Notes under the pieces: model-generated
Database searches by the model: none
Told to the model about the DNA's origin: nothing
What the model saw: the letters and a program-made list of their open reading frames with translations, nothing else
Shown here: one piece after another, positions 11,551 to 23,701 of the stretch
Numbering within the stretch: position 1 is the first letter of the stretch
Layout: each line of letters begins with the position of its first letter
From: Ehretia macrophylla
Lineage: Eukaryota > Streptophyta > Magnoliopsida > Boraginales > Ehretiaceae
Assembly: GCA_037974665.1 (NCBI GenBank)
Contig: CM075773.1
Coordinates: 17,288,146 to 17,352,145 of the forward strand
Length of the DNA stretch: 64,000 nt
Direction of reading: 5' to 3'
Translations under genes and position numbers: made by a program

Positions 11551-11670
11551 GGGGGTGCAACACGAGGACTTCCCAGGGGGTCACCCATCCTAGTACTACT
11601 CTCGCCCAAGCACGTTTAACTTTGAAGTTCTGAAGGGATCCGGTGCATTAGTGCTGGTATGATCGCACCG
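11551..11670 (-). rRNA. 5S rRNA, copy 18
   Basis: Changes G1C, A37T, C46T, G48A and G56A (box A). The first transcribed base is altered, which may weaken initiation. Confidence 0.94.
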
Positions 11671-12227
11671 GTCATGTTGAGGGCACAATTCCTTTATGTG
11701 TTAACGGTTCACAGTCCCAGCCTAGAGATATGGCCCATTCAAAAGGGCCAATGGGCTTAACGACTACCCATCCGCTTCAACAACGCAGCATCCTCGCAAG
11801 ACGTGATATCGACGCATTGTAGGGTCCTCTAATGTGCCGCGAGTAAGGTTGTCATCCTTTTAACAGCTCACGACGTACGATCCGGGATGGAAAAACAGAG
11901 CAAAAGAAGAAAAGTGGCCCGAAACTGATGAAAACGTTCGATTTTGAGCTCCGAAAATGGCATAGAGAGCTAGCTGGCTGCCCCCGTCGTAGAGCTCTCA
12001 GAGAGCTTTCTAACGGTATGCTGTGCGCCTCCTAACTCCTTACGGATCAAAAGATATGGGCACCGGAGCGACGGAGACCTGGTCACAAGCCCTACGCCCT
12101 CGGTTTGCGGGCCCAGCCTCCACGTGAAGAGAAGTTGTCTTGCCCAAGGTGCCGTGGGATTCGATAATAGAAATGTGGTGGGTAAATTATCTTGGCAACC
12201 CTAACCGGAGCAAAAAAAATTGAAAAG

Positions 12228-12347
12228 GGGGGTCCAACACGAGGACTTCCCAGGGGGTCACCCATCCTAGTACTACTCTCGCCCAAGAACGTTTAACTTC
12301 GTGGTTCTGATGGGATCCGGTGCATTAGTGCTGGTATGATCGCACCC
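12228..12347 (-). rRNA. 5S rRNA, copy 19
   Basis: Changes T45C, C46A, G56A and G60T (box A) and C114G. G56A with G60T is shared with block partner copy 24. Confidence 0.94.
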
Positions 12348-12904
12348 GTCATGTTGAGGGCACAATTCCTTTATGTGTTAACGGTTCACAGTCCCAGCCT
12401 AGAGATATGGCCCATTCAAAAGGCCCAATGGGCTTAACGACAACCCATCTGCTTCAACAACACAGCATCCTCGCAAGACGTGATATCGACGCATTGTAGG
12501 GTCCTCTAATGTGCCGCGAGTAAGGTTGTCGTCCTTTTAACAGCTCACGACGTACGATCCGGGACGGAAAAACAGAGCAAAAGAAGAAAAGTGGACCAGA
12601 GCGGAAGAAAACGTTCGATTTTGAGCTCCGAAAATGGTACAGAGAGCTAGCTAGCTGCCCCCATCGTAGAGCTCTCGGAGAGCTTTCCAACGGTATGCTG
12701 TGTGCCGCGTAACTCCTTACGGATCAAAAGTTATGGGCACCGGAGAGACGGAGACCTGGTCAAAAGCCCTACGCCCTCGGTTTGCGGGCCCATCCTCCAC
12801 GTGAAGAGAAGTTGTCTTGCCCAAGGTGCCGTGGGATTCGATAATAGAAATGTGGTGGGTAAAGTATCTTGGCAACCCTAACCAGAGCAAAAAAAATTGA
12901 AAAT

Positions 12905-13024
12905 GGGGGTGAAACACGAGGACTTCCCACGGGGTCACCCATCCTAGTACTACTCTCGCCCAAGCACGCTTAACTTCGGAGTTCTGATGGGATCCGGTGC
13001 ATTAGTGCTAGTATGATCACACCC
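12905..13024 (-). rRNA. 5S rRNA, copy 20
   Basis: Changes C6T, C15T, C95G (box C) and G113T. C6T, C95G and G113T are shared with block partner copy 25. Confidence 0.95.
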
Positions 13025-13581
13025 GTCTTGTTGAGGGCACAATTCCTTTATCTGTTAACGGTTCACAGTCCCAGCCTAGAGATATGGCCCATTCAAAAGG
13101 CCCAATGGGCTTAACGACAACCCATCCGCTTCAACAACGCAGCATCCTTGCAAGACGTGATATCGACGGATTGTAGGGTCCTATAATGTGTCGCAAGTAA
13201 GGTTGTCGTCCTTTTAACCGCTCACGACGTACGATCCGGGACGGAAAAACAGAGCAAAAGAAGAAAAGTGTCCCGAAATTGATTAAAACATTCGATTTTG
13301 GGCTCCGAAAAGGGCATAGCAAGCCAGCTTGCTGCCCCCGTCGTAGAGCCCTCAGAGAGCTTTCCAACGGTATGTTGTGCGCCTCGTAACTCCTTACGGA
13401 TCAAATGTTATGAGCACCGGAGCGACGGAGACCTGGTCACAAGCCCTATGCCCTCGGTTTGCGGGCCCAGCCTCCACGTGAAGACAAGTTGTCATGCCCA
13501 AGGTGCCGTGGGATTCGATAATAGAAATGTGGTGGGTAAAGTATCTTGGCAACCATAACCGGAGCAAAAAAAATTGAAAAG

Positions 13582-13701
13582 GGGGGTGCAACACGAGGAC
13601 TTCCCAGGGGGTCACCCATCCTAGTACTACTCTCGCCCAAGCACGCTTAACTTCGTAGTTCTGATGGGATCCGGTGCATTAGTGCTGGTATGATCGCACC
13701 C
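13582..13701 (-). rRNA. 5S rRNA, copy 21
   Basis: Single change C46A. The upstream spacer has AGGGGAGAATTCCTCTTTG in place of the usual sequence, so the TATA-like box reads CAAAGAGG. Confidence 0.96.
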
Positions 13702-14221
13702 GTCATGTTGAGGGGAGAATTCCTCTTTGTGTTAACGGTTCACAGTCCCAGCCTAGAGATATTGCCCATTCAAAAGGCCCAATGGGCTTAACGACAACCC
13801 ATCCGCTTCAACAACGCAGCATCCTCGCAAGACGTGATATCGACGCATTGTAGGGTCCTCTAATGTGCCGCGAGTAAGGTTGTCGTCCTTTTAACAGCTC
13901 ACGACGTACGATCCGGGACGGAAAAACAGAGCAAAAGAAGAAAAGTGGCCCAAAACTGATGAAAACGTTCAATTTTGAGCTCCGAAAAGGGCAAAGCAAG
14001 CTAGCTTGCTCCCCTCGTCGTAGAGCTCTCAGAGAGCTTTCCAACGGTATGCTGTGCGCCTCGTAACTCCTTACGGATCAAAAGTTATGGGCACCGGTTT
14101 GCGGGCCCAGCCTCCACATGAAGAGAAGTTGTCTTGCCCAAGGTGCTTTGGGATTCGATAATAGAAATGTGGTGGGTAAAGTATCTTGGCAACCCTAACC
14201 GGAGCAAAAAAAATTGAAAAG

Positions 14222-14341
14222 GGTGGTGCAACACGAGGACTTCCCAGGGGGTCACCCATCCTAGTACTACACTCGCCCAAGCACGCTTAACTTCAGAGTT
14301 CTGATGGGATCCGGTGCATTAGTGCTGGTATGATCGCACCC
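14222..14341 (-). rRNA. 5S rRNA, copy 22
   Basis: Changes C47T, A71T (intermediate element) and C118A. Block partner of copy 17. Short 640-bp unit, deletion junction 14097/14098. Confidence 0.96.
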
Positions 14342-14898
14342 GTCATGTTGAGGGCACAGTTCCTTTATGTGTTAACGGTTCACAGTCCCAGCCTAGAGAT
14401 ATGGCCCATTCAAAAGGCCCAATGGGCTTATCGACAACACGTCCGCTTCAACAACGCAGCATCCTCGTAAGACGTGATATCGACGCATTGTAGGGTCCTC
14501 TAATGTGCCGCGAGTAAGGTTGTCGTCCTTTTAACAGCTCACGACGTACGATCCGGGACGGAAAAACAGAGCAAAATAAGAAAAGTGGCCCGAAACTGAT
14601 GAAAACGTTTGATTTTGAGCTCCGAAAAGGGCACATTGATCGAACTAGCTGCCCCCGTCGTAGAGCTCTCAGAGAGCTTTCCAACGGTATGCTGTGCGCC
14701 TCGTAACTCCTTACGGATCAAAAGTTATGGGCACCGGAGCGACGGAGACCTGGTCACAAGCCCTACGCCCTCGGTTTGCGGGCCCAGCCTCAACGTGAAG
14801 AGAAGTTGTCTTGCCCAAGGTGCCGTGGGATTCGATAATAGAAATGTGGTGGGTAAAGTATCTTGGCAACCCTAACCGGAGCAAAAAAAATTGAAAAG

Positions 14899-15018
14899 GG
14901 GGGTGCAACACGAGGACTTCCCAGGTGGTCACCCATCCTAGTACTACTCTCGCCCAAGAACGCTTAACTTCGGAGTTCTGATGGGATCCGGTACATTAGT
15001 GCTGGTATGATCGCACCC
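14899..15018 (-). rRNA. 5S rRNA, copy 23
   Basis: Changes C26T, G60T (box A) and C93A (box C). Block partner of copy 18 but without its changes, so the two genes diverged after duplication or one was converted. Confidence 0.95.
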
Positions 15019-15575
15019 GTCATGTTGAGGGCACAATTCCTTTATGTGTTAACGGTTCACAGTCCCAGCCTAGAGATATGGCCCATTCAAAAGGCCCAAT
15101 GGGCTTAACGACTACCCATCCGCTTCAACAACGCAGCATCCTCGCAAGACGTGATATCGACGCATTGTAGGGTCCTCTAATGTGCCGCGAGTAAGGTTGT
15201 CGTCCTTTTAACAGCTCACGACGTACGATCCGGGAAGGAAAAACAGAGCAAAAGAAGAAAAGTGGCCCGAAACTGATGAAAACGTTCGATTTTTAGCTCC
15301 GAAAATGGCACAGAGAGCTAGCTGGCTGCCCCCGTCGTAGAGCTCTCAGAGAGCTTTCTAACGGTATGCTGTGCGCCTCGTAACTCCTTACGGATCAAAA
15401 GTTATGGGCACCGGAGCGACGGAGACCTGGTCACAAGCCCTACGCCCTCGGTTTGCGGACCCAGCCTCCACGTGAAGAGAAGTTGTCTTGCCCAAGGTGC
15501 CGTGGGATTCGATAATAGAAATGTGGTGGGTAAATTATCTTGGCAACCCAAACCGGAGCAAAAAAAATTGAAAAG

Positions 15576-15695
15576 GGGGGTGCAATACGAGGACTTCCCA
15601 GGGGGTCACCCATCCTAGTACTACTCTCGCCCAAGAACGTTTAACTTCGGAGTTCTGATGGGATCCGGTGCATTAGGGCTGGTATGATCGCACCC
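15576..15695 (-). rRNA. 5S rRNA, copy 24
   Basis: Changes A19C, G56A and G60T (box A) and G110A. Partner of copy 19. Confidence 0.95.
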
Positions 15696-16252
15696 GTCAT
15701 GTTGAGGGCACAATTCCTTTATGTGTTAACGGTTCACAGTCCCAGCCTAGAGATATGGCCCATTCAAAAGGCCCAATGGGCTTAACGACAACCCATCCGC
15801 TTCAACAACACAGCATCCTCGCAAGACGTGATATCGACGCATTGTAGGGTCCTCTAATGTGCCGCGAGTAAGGTTGTCGTCCTTTTAAAAGCTCACGACG
15901 TACGATCTGGGACGGAAAAACAGAGTTAAAGAAGAAAAGTGGACCGAAACGGATGAAAACGTTCGATTTTCAGCTCCGAAAATGGTACAGAGATCTAGCT
16001 GGCTGCCCCCGTCGTAGAGCTCTCAGAGAGCTTTCCAACGGTATGCTGTGTGCCTCGTAACTCCTTACGGATCAAAAGTTATAGGCACCGAAGCGACGGA
16101 GACCTGGTCACAAGCCCTACGCCCTCGGTTTGCGGGCCCATCCTCCACGTGAAGAGAAGTTGTCTTGCCCAAGGTGCCGTGGGATTCGATAATAGAAATG
16201 TGGTGGGTAAAGTATCTTGGCAACCCTAACCGGAGCAAAAAAAATTGAAAAT

Positions 16253-16372
16253 AGGGGTGAAACACGAGGACTTCCCACGGGGTCACCCATCCTAGTACTA
16301 CTCTCGCCCAAGCACGCTTAACTTCGGAGTTCTGATGGGATCCGGTAAATTAGTGCTGGTATGATCACACCT
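16253..16372 (-). rRNA. 5S rRNA, copy 25 (diverged)
   Basis: Seven changes: G1A, C6T, G25T, C26T, C95G (box C), G113T and C120T. Both ends of the closing helix are hit. Partner of copy 20, with four changes of its own. Confidence 0.92.
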
Positions 16373-16929
16373 GTCATGTTGAGGGTACAATTCCTTTATG
16401 TGTTAACGGTTCACAGTCCCAGCCTAGAGATATGACCCATTCAAAAGGCCCAATGGGCTTAACGACAACCCATCCGCTTCAACAACGCAGCATCCTCGCA
16501 AGACGTGATATCGACGCATTGTAGGGTCCTCTAATGTGTCGCAAGTAAGGTTGTCGTCATTTTAACAGCTCACGACGTACGATCCAGGATGGAAAAACAG
16601 AGCAAAAGAAGAAAAGTGGCCCAAAACTGATTAAAACGTTCGATTTTGGGCTCCGAAAAGGTCATAGCAAGCTAGCTTGCTGCCCCCGTCGTAGAGCCCT
16701 CAGAGAGCTTTCCAACGGTATGCTGTGCGCCTCGTAACTCCTTACGGATCAAATGTTATGGGCACCGGAGCGACGGAGACCTGGTCACAAGCCCTACGCC
16801 CTCGGTTTGCTGGCCCAGCCTCCACGTCAAGAGAAGTTGTCTTGCCCAAGGTGCCGTGGGATTCGATAATAGAAATGTGGTGGGTAAAGTATCTTGGCAA
16901 CCCTAACCGGAGCAAAAAAAATTGAAAAG

Positions 16930-17049
16930 GGTGGTGTAACACGAGTACTTCCCATGGGGTCACCCATCCTAGTACTACTCTCGCCCTAGCATGCTTAACT
17001 TCGGAGTTCTGATGGGATCCGGTGTATTAGTTCTGGTATGATCGTACCC
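16930..17049 (-). rRNA. 5S rRNA, copy 26 (most diverged)
   Basis: Nine changes: G5A, C18A, G25A, G58A and T63A (box A), C95A (box C), C104A, G113A and C118A. Joint most altered copy in the window; likely a pseudogene although full length. Confidence 0.9.
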
Positions 17050-17607
17050 GTCATGTTGAGGGCACAATTCCTTTATGTGTTAACGGTTCACAGTCCCAGC
17101 CTAGAGATATGGCCCATTCAAAAGGCCCAATGGGCTTAACGACAACCCATCCGCTTCAATATCGCAGCATCCTCGCAAGACGTGATATCGACGCATTGTA
17201 GTGTCCTCTAATGTGCCCCGAGGAAGGTTGGCGGCCTTTTAACAGCTCACGACGTACGATCCGGGACGGAAAAACAGAGCAAAAGAAGAAAAGTGGCCAG
17301 AAACTGATGAAAACGTTCGATTTTGAGCTCCGAAAAGGGCAGAGCGTGCTTGCTTGCAGCCCCAGTCGTAGAGCTCTCAGAGAGCTTTCCAACGGTATGT
17401 TGTGCGCCTCGTAACTCCTTACGGATCAAAAGCTATGGGCACCGGAGCGACGGCGACCTGGGCACAAGCCCTACACCCTCGGTTTGCAGGCCCAGCCTCA
17501 ACGTGAAGAGTAGTTGTCTTGCCCAAGGTGCCGTGGGATTCGATAACAGAAATGTGGTGGGTAAAGTATCTTGGCAACCCTAACCGGAGCAAAAAAAGTT
17601 AAAAAAG

Positions 17608-17727
17608 TGGGGTGCAACACGAGTACTTCCCAGGGGGTCACCCATCCTAGTACTACTCTCGCCCAAGCACGCTTAACTTCGGAGTTCTGATGGGATCCGG
17701 TGCATTAGTGCTGGTATGATCGCACCC
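17608..17727 (-). rRNA. 5S rRNA, copy 27
   Basis: Changes C104A and C120A. C104A is shared with adjacent copy 26. Unit of 678 bp. Confidence 0.96.
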
Positions 17728-18284
17728 GTCATGTTGAGGGCACAATTCCTTTATGTGTTAACGGTTCACAGTCCCAGCCTAGAGATATGGCCCATTCAAA
17801 AGGCCAAATGGGCTTAACGACAACCCATCCGCTTCAACAACGCAGCATCCTCGCAAGACGTGATATCGACGCATTGTAGGGTCCTCTAATGTGCCGCAAG
17901 TAAAGTTGTTGTCCTTTTAACAGCTCACGACGTACTATTCGGGACGGAAAAACAGAGCAAAAGAAGAAAAGTGGCCCGAAACTGATGAAAACGTTCGATT
18001 TTGATCTCCGAAAACGGCATAGCAAGCTAGCTGGCTGCCCCCGTCGTAGAGCCCTCAGAGAGCTTTCCAACGGTATGCTGTGCGCCTCGTAACTCCTTAC
18101 GGATCAAATGTTATGAGCACCGGAGCGACGGAGACCTGGTCACAAGCCCTATGCCCTCGGTTTGCGGGCCCAGCCTCCACGTGAAGACAAGTTGTCTTGC
18201 CCAAGGTGCCGTGGGATTCGATAATAGAAAAGTGGTGGGTAAAGTATCTTGGCAACCCTAACCGGAGTAAAAAAATTTGAAAAG

Positions 18285-18404
18285 GGGGGTGCAACACGAG
18301 GACTTCCCAGGGGGTCACCCATCCTAGTACTACTCTTGCCCAAGCACGATTAACTTCAGAGTTCTGATGGGATCCACTGCATTAGTGCTGGTATGATCGC
18401 ACCC
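18285..18404 (-). rRNA. 5S rRNA, copy 28
   Basis: Changes C28G, C29T, C47T, G56T (box A) and G68A (intermediate element), the identical set found in copy 30. Confidence 0.95.
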
Positions 18405-18660
18405 GTCATGTTGAGAGCACAATTCCTTTATGTGTTAATGGTTCACAGTCCCAGCCTAGAGATATGGCCCATTCAAAAGGCCCAATGGGCTTAACGACAA
18501 CCCATCCACTTCAACAACGCAGCATCCTCGCAAGACGTGATATTGACACATTGTAGGGTCCTCTAATGTGCCGCGAGTAAGGTTGTCGTCCTTTTAACAG
18601 CTCACGACGTACGATCCGGGACGGAAAAACATAGCAAAAGAAGAAAAGTAGCCCGAAACT
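18285..18660. repeat. Segment shared with 19639-20014 (dimer offset)
   Basis: Copies 28 and 30, 1,354 bp apart, share five gene changes plus TTGAGAGCAC, TTAATGGTTC, CCACTTCAAC and TATTGACACATT in the spacer. The unit between them (copy 29) lacks these marks, so the repeat is a two-unit one. The partner segment is 19639-20014. Confidence 0.8.
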
Positions 18661-18961
18661 GATAAAAATATTCGATTTTGAGCTCCGAAAAGGGCACGGC
18701 GAGCTAGCTGGCTGCCGCCGTCATAGAGCTCTCGGAGAGATTTACAACTGTATGCTGTGCGCCGCGTAACTCCTTACGGATCAAAAGTTATGGGCACCGG
18801 AGCGACGGAGACCTAGTCACAAGCCCTACGCCCTCGGTTTGCGGGCCCACCCTTCCCGTGAAGAGAAGTTGTCTTGCCCAAGGTGCCGTGGGATTCGATA
18901 ATAGAAATGTGGTGGGTAAAGTATCTTGGCAACCCTAACCGGAGCAAAAAAAATTGAAAAG

Positions 18962-19081
18962 GGGGGTGCAACACGAGGACTTCCCAGGGGGTCACCCATC
19001 CTAGTACTACTCTCACCCAAGCACGCTTAACTTCGGAGTTCTGATGGGATCCGGTGCATTAGTGCTGGTATGATAGCACCC
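18962..19081 (-). rRNA. 5S rRNA, copy 29
   Basis: Changes G7T and C67T (intermediate element). Has none of the marks of flanking copies 28 and 30. Confidence 0.96.
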
Positions 19082-19638
19082 GTCATGTTGAGGGCACAAT
19101 TCCTTTATGTGTTAACAGTTCACAGTCCCAGCCTAGAGATATGGCCCATTCAAAAGGCCCAATGGGCTTAACGACAACCCATCCGCTTCAACAACGCAGC
19201 ATCCTCGCAAGACGTGATATCGACGCATTGTAGGGTCCTCTAATGTGCCGCAAGTAAGGTTGTCGTCCTTTTAACAGCTCACGACGTACGATCCGGGACG
19301 GAAAAACAGAGCAAAAGAAGAAAAGTGGCCCGAAACTAATGAAAACGTTCGATTTTGAGCTCCGAAAAGGGCACAGCGAGCTAGCTTGCTGCCCCCGTCG
19401 TAGAGCTCTCAGAGAGCTTTCCAACGGTATGCTGTGCGCCTCGTAACTCCTTACGGATCAAAAGTTATGGGCACCGGAGCGACGGAGACCTGGTCACAAG
19501 CCCTACGCCCTCGGTATGCGGGCCCAGCCTCCACGTGAAGACAAGTTGTCTTGTCCAAGGTGCCGTGGGATTCGATAATAGAAATGTGGTGGGTAAAGTA
19601 TCTTGGCAACCCTAACCGGAGTAAAAAAAATTGAAAAG

Positions 19639-19758
19639 GGGGGTGCAACACGAGGACTTCCCAGGGGGTCACCCATCCTAGTACTACTCTTGCCCAAGCA
19701 CGATTAACTTCAGAGTTCTGATGGGATCCACTGCATTAGTGCTGGTATGATCGCACCC
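19639..19758 (-). rRNA. 5S rRNA, copy 30
   Basis: Changes C28G, C29T, C47T, G56T and G68A. Same allele as copy 28, two units away. Confidence 0.95.
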
Positions 19759-20315
19759 GTCATGTTGAGAGCACAATTCCTTTATGTGTTAATGGTTCAC
19801 AGTCCCAGCCTAGAGATATGGCCCATTCAAAAGGCCCAATGGGCTTAACGACAACCCATCCACTTCAACAACGCAGCATCCTCGCAAGACGTGATATTGA
19901 CACATTGTAGGGTCCTCTAATGTGCCGCGAGTAAGGTTGTCGTCCTTTTAACAGCTCACGACGTACGATCCGGGACGGAAAAACAGAGCAAAAGAAGAAA
20001 AGTGGCCCGAAACTGATGAAAACGTTTGATTTTGAGTTCCGAAAAAGGAACAGCGAGCTAGCTTGCTGCCCCCATCGTAGAGCTCTCAGAGAGCTTTCCA
20101 ACGGTATACTGTGTGCCTCGTAACTCCTTACGGATCAAAAGTTATGGGCACCGGAGCGACGGAGACCTGGTCACAAGCCCTACGCCCTCGGTTTGCGGGC
20201 CCAGCCTCCACGTGAAGAGAAGTTCTCTTGCCCAAGGTGCCGTGGGATTCGATAATAGAAATGTGGTGGGTAAAGTATCTTGGCAACCCTAACCGGAGCA
20301 AAAAAAATTGAAAAG

Positions 20316-20435
20316 GGGGGTGCAACACGAGGACTTCCTAGGGGGTCACCCATCCTAGTACTACTCTCGCCCAAGCACGCTTAACTTCGGAGTTCTGATG
20401 GGATCCGGTGCATTAGTGCTGGTATGATCGCACCC
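20316..20435 (-). rRNA. 5S rRNA, copy 31
   Basis: Single change G97A (edge of box C), shared with copy 36, its partner at 3,386 bp. Confidence 0.97.
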
Positions 20436-20992
20436 GTCATGTTGAGGGCACAATTCCTTTATGTGTTAACGGTTCACAGTCCCAGCCTAGAGATATGGCC
20501 CATTCAAAAGGCCCAATGGGCTTAACGACAACCCATCCGCTTCAACAACGCAGCATCCTCACAAGACGTGATATCGACGCATTGTAGGGTCCTCTAATGT
20601 GCTGCGAGTAAGGTTGTCGTCCTTTTAACAGCTCACGACGTACGATTCGGGACGGAAAAACAGAGCAAAAGAAGAAAAGTGGCCCGAAACTAATGAAAAC
20701 GTTCGATTTTGAGCTCTGAAAAGGTCACAGCGAGCTAGCTGGATGCCCCCGTCGTAGAGCTCTCAGAGAGCTTTCCGACGGTATGCTGTGCGCCTCGTAA
20801 CTCCTTACGGATCAAAAGTTATGGGCACCGGAGCGACAGAGACCTGGTCACAAGCCCAAAGCCCTCAGTTTGCGGGCCCTGCCTCCACGTGAAGCGAAGT
20901 TGTCTTGCCCAAGGTGCCGTGGGATTCAATAATAGAAATGTGATGGATAAAGGTTCTTTGCGAGGCTAACCGGGGCAAAAAAAATTGAAATG

Positions 20993-21112
20993 GGGGGTGC
21001 AACACGAGAACTTCCCACGGGGTCACCCATCCTAGTACTACTCTCGCACAAGCACGCTTAACTTCGGAGTTCTGACGAGATCTGGTGCATTAGTGCTGGT
21101 ATGATCGCACCC
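20993..21112 (-). rRNA. 5S rRNA, copy 32 (diverged)
   Basis: Six changes: G30A, C35T, A37G, G65T, C95G (box C) and C104T. The spacer just downstream in transcription is also disturbed (AAAGGTTCTTTGCGAGG near 20949 in place of the usual sequence). Pseudogene candidate. Confidence 0.92.
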
Positions 21113-21669
21113 GTCATGTTGAGTGCACAATTCCTTTATGTGTTAACGGTTCACAGTCCCAGCCTAGAGATATGGCCCATTCAAAAGGCCCAATGGGCTT
21201 AACGACAACCCATCCGCTTCAACAACGCAGCATCCTCGCAAGACGTGATATCGACGCATTGTAGGGTCCTCTAATGTGCCGCGAGTAAGGTTGTCGTCCT
21301 TTTAACAGCTCACGACGTACGATCTGGGACGGAAAAATAGAGCAAAAGAAGAAAACTGGCCCGAAACTAATGAAAACGTTCGATTTTGAGCTCCGAAAAG
21401 GGCACAGCAAGCTAGCTTGCTGCCCCCGTCGTAGAGCTCTCAGATAGCTTTCCAACGGTATGCTGTGCGCCTCGTAACTCCTTACGGATCAAAAGTTATG
21501 GGCACCAGAGCGACGGAGACCTGGTCACAAGCCCTACGCCCTCGGTTTGCAGGCCCAGCCTCCACGTGAAGAGAAGTTGTCTTGCACAAGGTGCCGTGGG
21601 ATTCGATAATAGAAATGTGGTGGGTAAAGTATCTTGGAAACCCTAACCGGAACAAAAAAAATTGAAAAG

Positions 21670-21789
21670 GGGGGTACAAGACGAGGACTTCCAAGGGGGT
21701 CACCCATCCTCGTACTACTCTCGCCCAAGCACGGTTAACTTCGGAGTTCTAATGGGATCCGGTGCATTAGTGCTGGTATGATCGCACCT
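21670..21789 (-). rRNA. 5S rRNA, copy 33 (diverged)
   Basis: Seven changes: G1A, C39T, G56C (box A), T79G, G97T (box C), G110C and C114T. The TATA-like box is also altered (TTTAAG on the plus strand). Pseudogene candidate. Confidence 0.91.
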
Positions 21790-22346
21790 GTCATGTTGAG
21801 GGCACAATTCCTTTAAGTGTTAACGGTTCACAGTCCCAGCCTAGAGATATGGCCCATTCAAAAGGCCCAATGGGCTTAACGACAACCCATCCGCTTCAAC
21901 AACGCAGCATCCTCGCAAGACGTGATATCGACGCATTGTAGGGTCCTCTAATGTGCCGCAAGTAAGGTTGTCGTCCTTTTAACAGCTCACGACGTACGAT
22001 CCGGGACGGAAAAACAGAGCAAAAGAAGAAAAGTGGCCCGAAACTAATGAAAACGTTCGATTTTGAGCTCCGAAAAGGGCAAAGCGAGCTAGCTTGCTGC
22101 CCCCGTCGTAGAGCTCTCAGAGAGCTTTCCAACGGTATGCTGTGCGCCTCGTAACTCCTTACGGATCAAAAGTTATGGGCACCGGAGCGACGGAGACCTG
22201 GTCACAAGCCCTACGCCCTCGGTTTGCAGGCCCAGCCTCCACGTGAAGACAAGTTGTCTTGCCCAAGGTGCCGTGGGATTCGATAATAGAAATGTGGTGG
22301 GTAAAGTATCTTGGCAACCCTAACCGGAGTAAAAAAAATTGAAAAG

Positions 22347-22466
22347 GGGGGTGCAAAACGAGGATTTCCCAGGGGGTCACCCATCCTAGTACTACTCTCG
22401 CCCAAGCACGCTTAATTTCGGAGTTCTGATGGGATCCGGTGCATTAGTGCTGGTATGATCTAACCC
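22347..22466 (-). rRNA. 5S rRNA, copy 34
   Basis: Changes G5T, C6A, G51A (box A), G102A and G110T. Helix I is weakened by the two 5' changes. Confidence 0.93.
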
Positions 22467-23024
22467 GTCATGTTGAGGGCACAATTCCTTTATGTGTTAA
22501 CGGTTCACAGTCCCAGCCTAGAGATATGGCCCATTCAAAAGGCCCAATGGGCTTAACGACAACCCACCCACTTCAACAACGCAGCATCCTCGCAAGACGT
22601 GATATTGACGCGTTGTAGGGGCCTCTAATGTCCCGCAAGTAAGGTTGGCGTCCTTTTAAGAGCTCACGACATACCATCCGGGAGAGCAAAACAGAGCAAA
22701 AGAAGAAAAATGGCCCGAAACTAATGAAAACGTTCGATTTTGAGCTTCGAAAAGGGAAAAGCGTGCTAGATGGCTGCCCCCGTCGTAGAGCTCTCAGAGA
22801 GCTTTCCAACGGTATGCTGTGCGCCTCGTAACTCCTTACGGATCAAAAGTTATGGACACCGGAGCGACGGAGACCTGGTCACAAGCCCTACGCCCTCGGT
22901 TTGCGGGCCCAGCCTCCACGTGAAGAGAAGTTGTCTTGCCCAAGGTGCCGTGGGATTCGATAATAGAAATGTGGTGGGTAAAGTATCTTGGCAACCCTAA
23001 CTGGAGTAAAAAAAAATTGAAAAG

Positions 23025-23144
23025 GGGGGTGCAACACGAGGACTTCCCAGGGGGTCACCCATCCTAGTACTACTCTCGCCCAAGCACGCTTAATTTCAGA
23101 GTTCTGATGGGATCCGGTGCATTAGTGCTGGTACGATCTCACCC
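23025..23144 (-). rRNA. 5S rRNA, copy 35
   Basis: Changes C6A, A11G, C47T and G51A (box A). C6A and G51A are shared with adjacent copy 34. Unit of 678 bp, with one extra A in the terminator run. Confidence 0.95.
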
Positions 23145-23701
23145 GTCATGTTGAGGGCACAATTCCTTTATGTGTTAACGGTTCACAGTCCCAGCCTAGA
23201 GATATGGCCCATTCAAAAGGCCCAATGGGCTTAACGACAACCCATCCACTTCAACAACGCAGCATCCTCGCAAGACGTGATATTGACGCATTGTAGGGTC
23301 CTCTAATGTGCCGCGAGTAAGGTTGTCGTCCTTTTAACAGCTCACGACGTACGATCAGGGATGGAAAAACATAGCAAAAGAAGAAAAGTGGGCCGAAACT
23401 GATGAAAACTTTCGATTTTGAGCTCCGAAAAGGGCATAGCGAGCTAGCTTGCTGCCCCCATCGTAGAGCTCTCAGACAGCTTTCCAACGGTATACTGTGT
23501 GCCACGTAACTCCTTACAGATCAAAAGTTATAGGCACCGGTGCGACAGAGCCCTGGTCACAAGCACTACGCCCTCGGTTTGCGGGCCCAGCTACTACGTG
23601 AAGCGAAGTTGCCTTGCCCAAGGTGCCGTGGGATTCTGTAATAGAAATGTGGTGGGTAAAGTATCTTGGCAACCCTAACCGGAGCAAAAAAAATTGAAAA
23701 G

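Larger units (their letters stand above)
10600..13450. repeat. Five-unit higher-order block, first copy
   Basis: Matches 13948-16798 at an exact 3,348-bp offset (four 677-bp units plus one 640-bp unit). Shared private marks include the interior GGTGGTGC and ACTACACTC gene changes of copies 17 and 22, GCAAAATAAG in the purine tract, CACATTGATCGA at the hypervariable site, and TGTGTCGCAAG. The edges are approximate. Confidence 0.8.
13948..16798. repeat. Five-unit higher-order block, second copy
   Basis: Tandem partner of 10600-13450, carrying copies 22 to 25 opposite copies 17 to 20. The two blocks differ by scattered single bases, and both hold the same 37-bp deletion in their first unit, so the deletion predates the duplication. 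Confidence 0.8.
19850..21400. repeat. Block duplicated at 23236-24786
   Basis: Offset 3,386 bp. Shared marks: TATACTGTGTGCC, gene change G97A (copies 31 and 36), CTCACAAGACG, TACGATTCGGG, GAGCTCTGAAAAGGTCAC, gene change C104T (copies 32 and 37), TTGAGTGCAC and AAAACTGGCCC. The edges are approximate. Confidence 0.7.
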
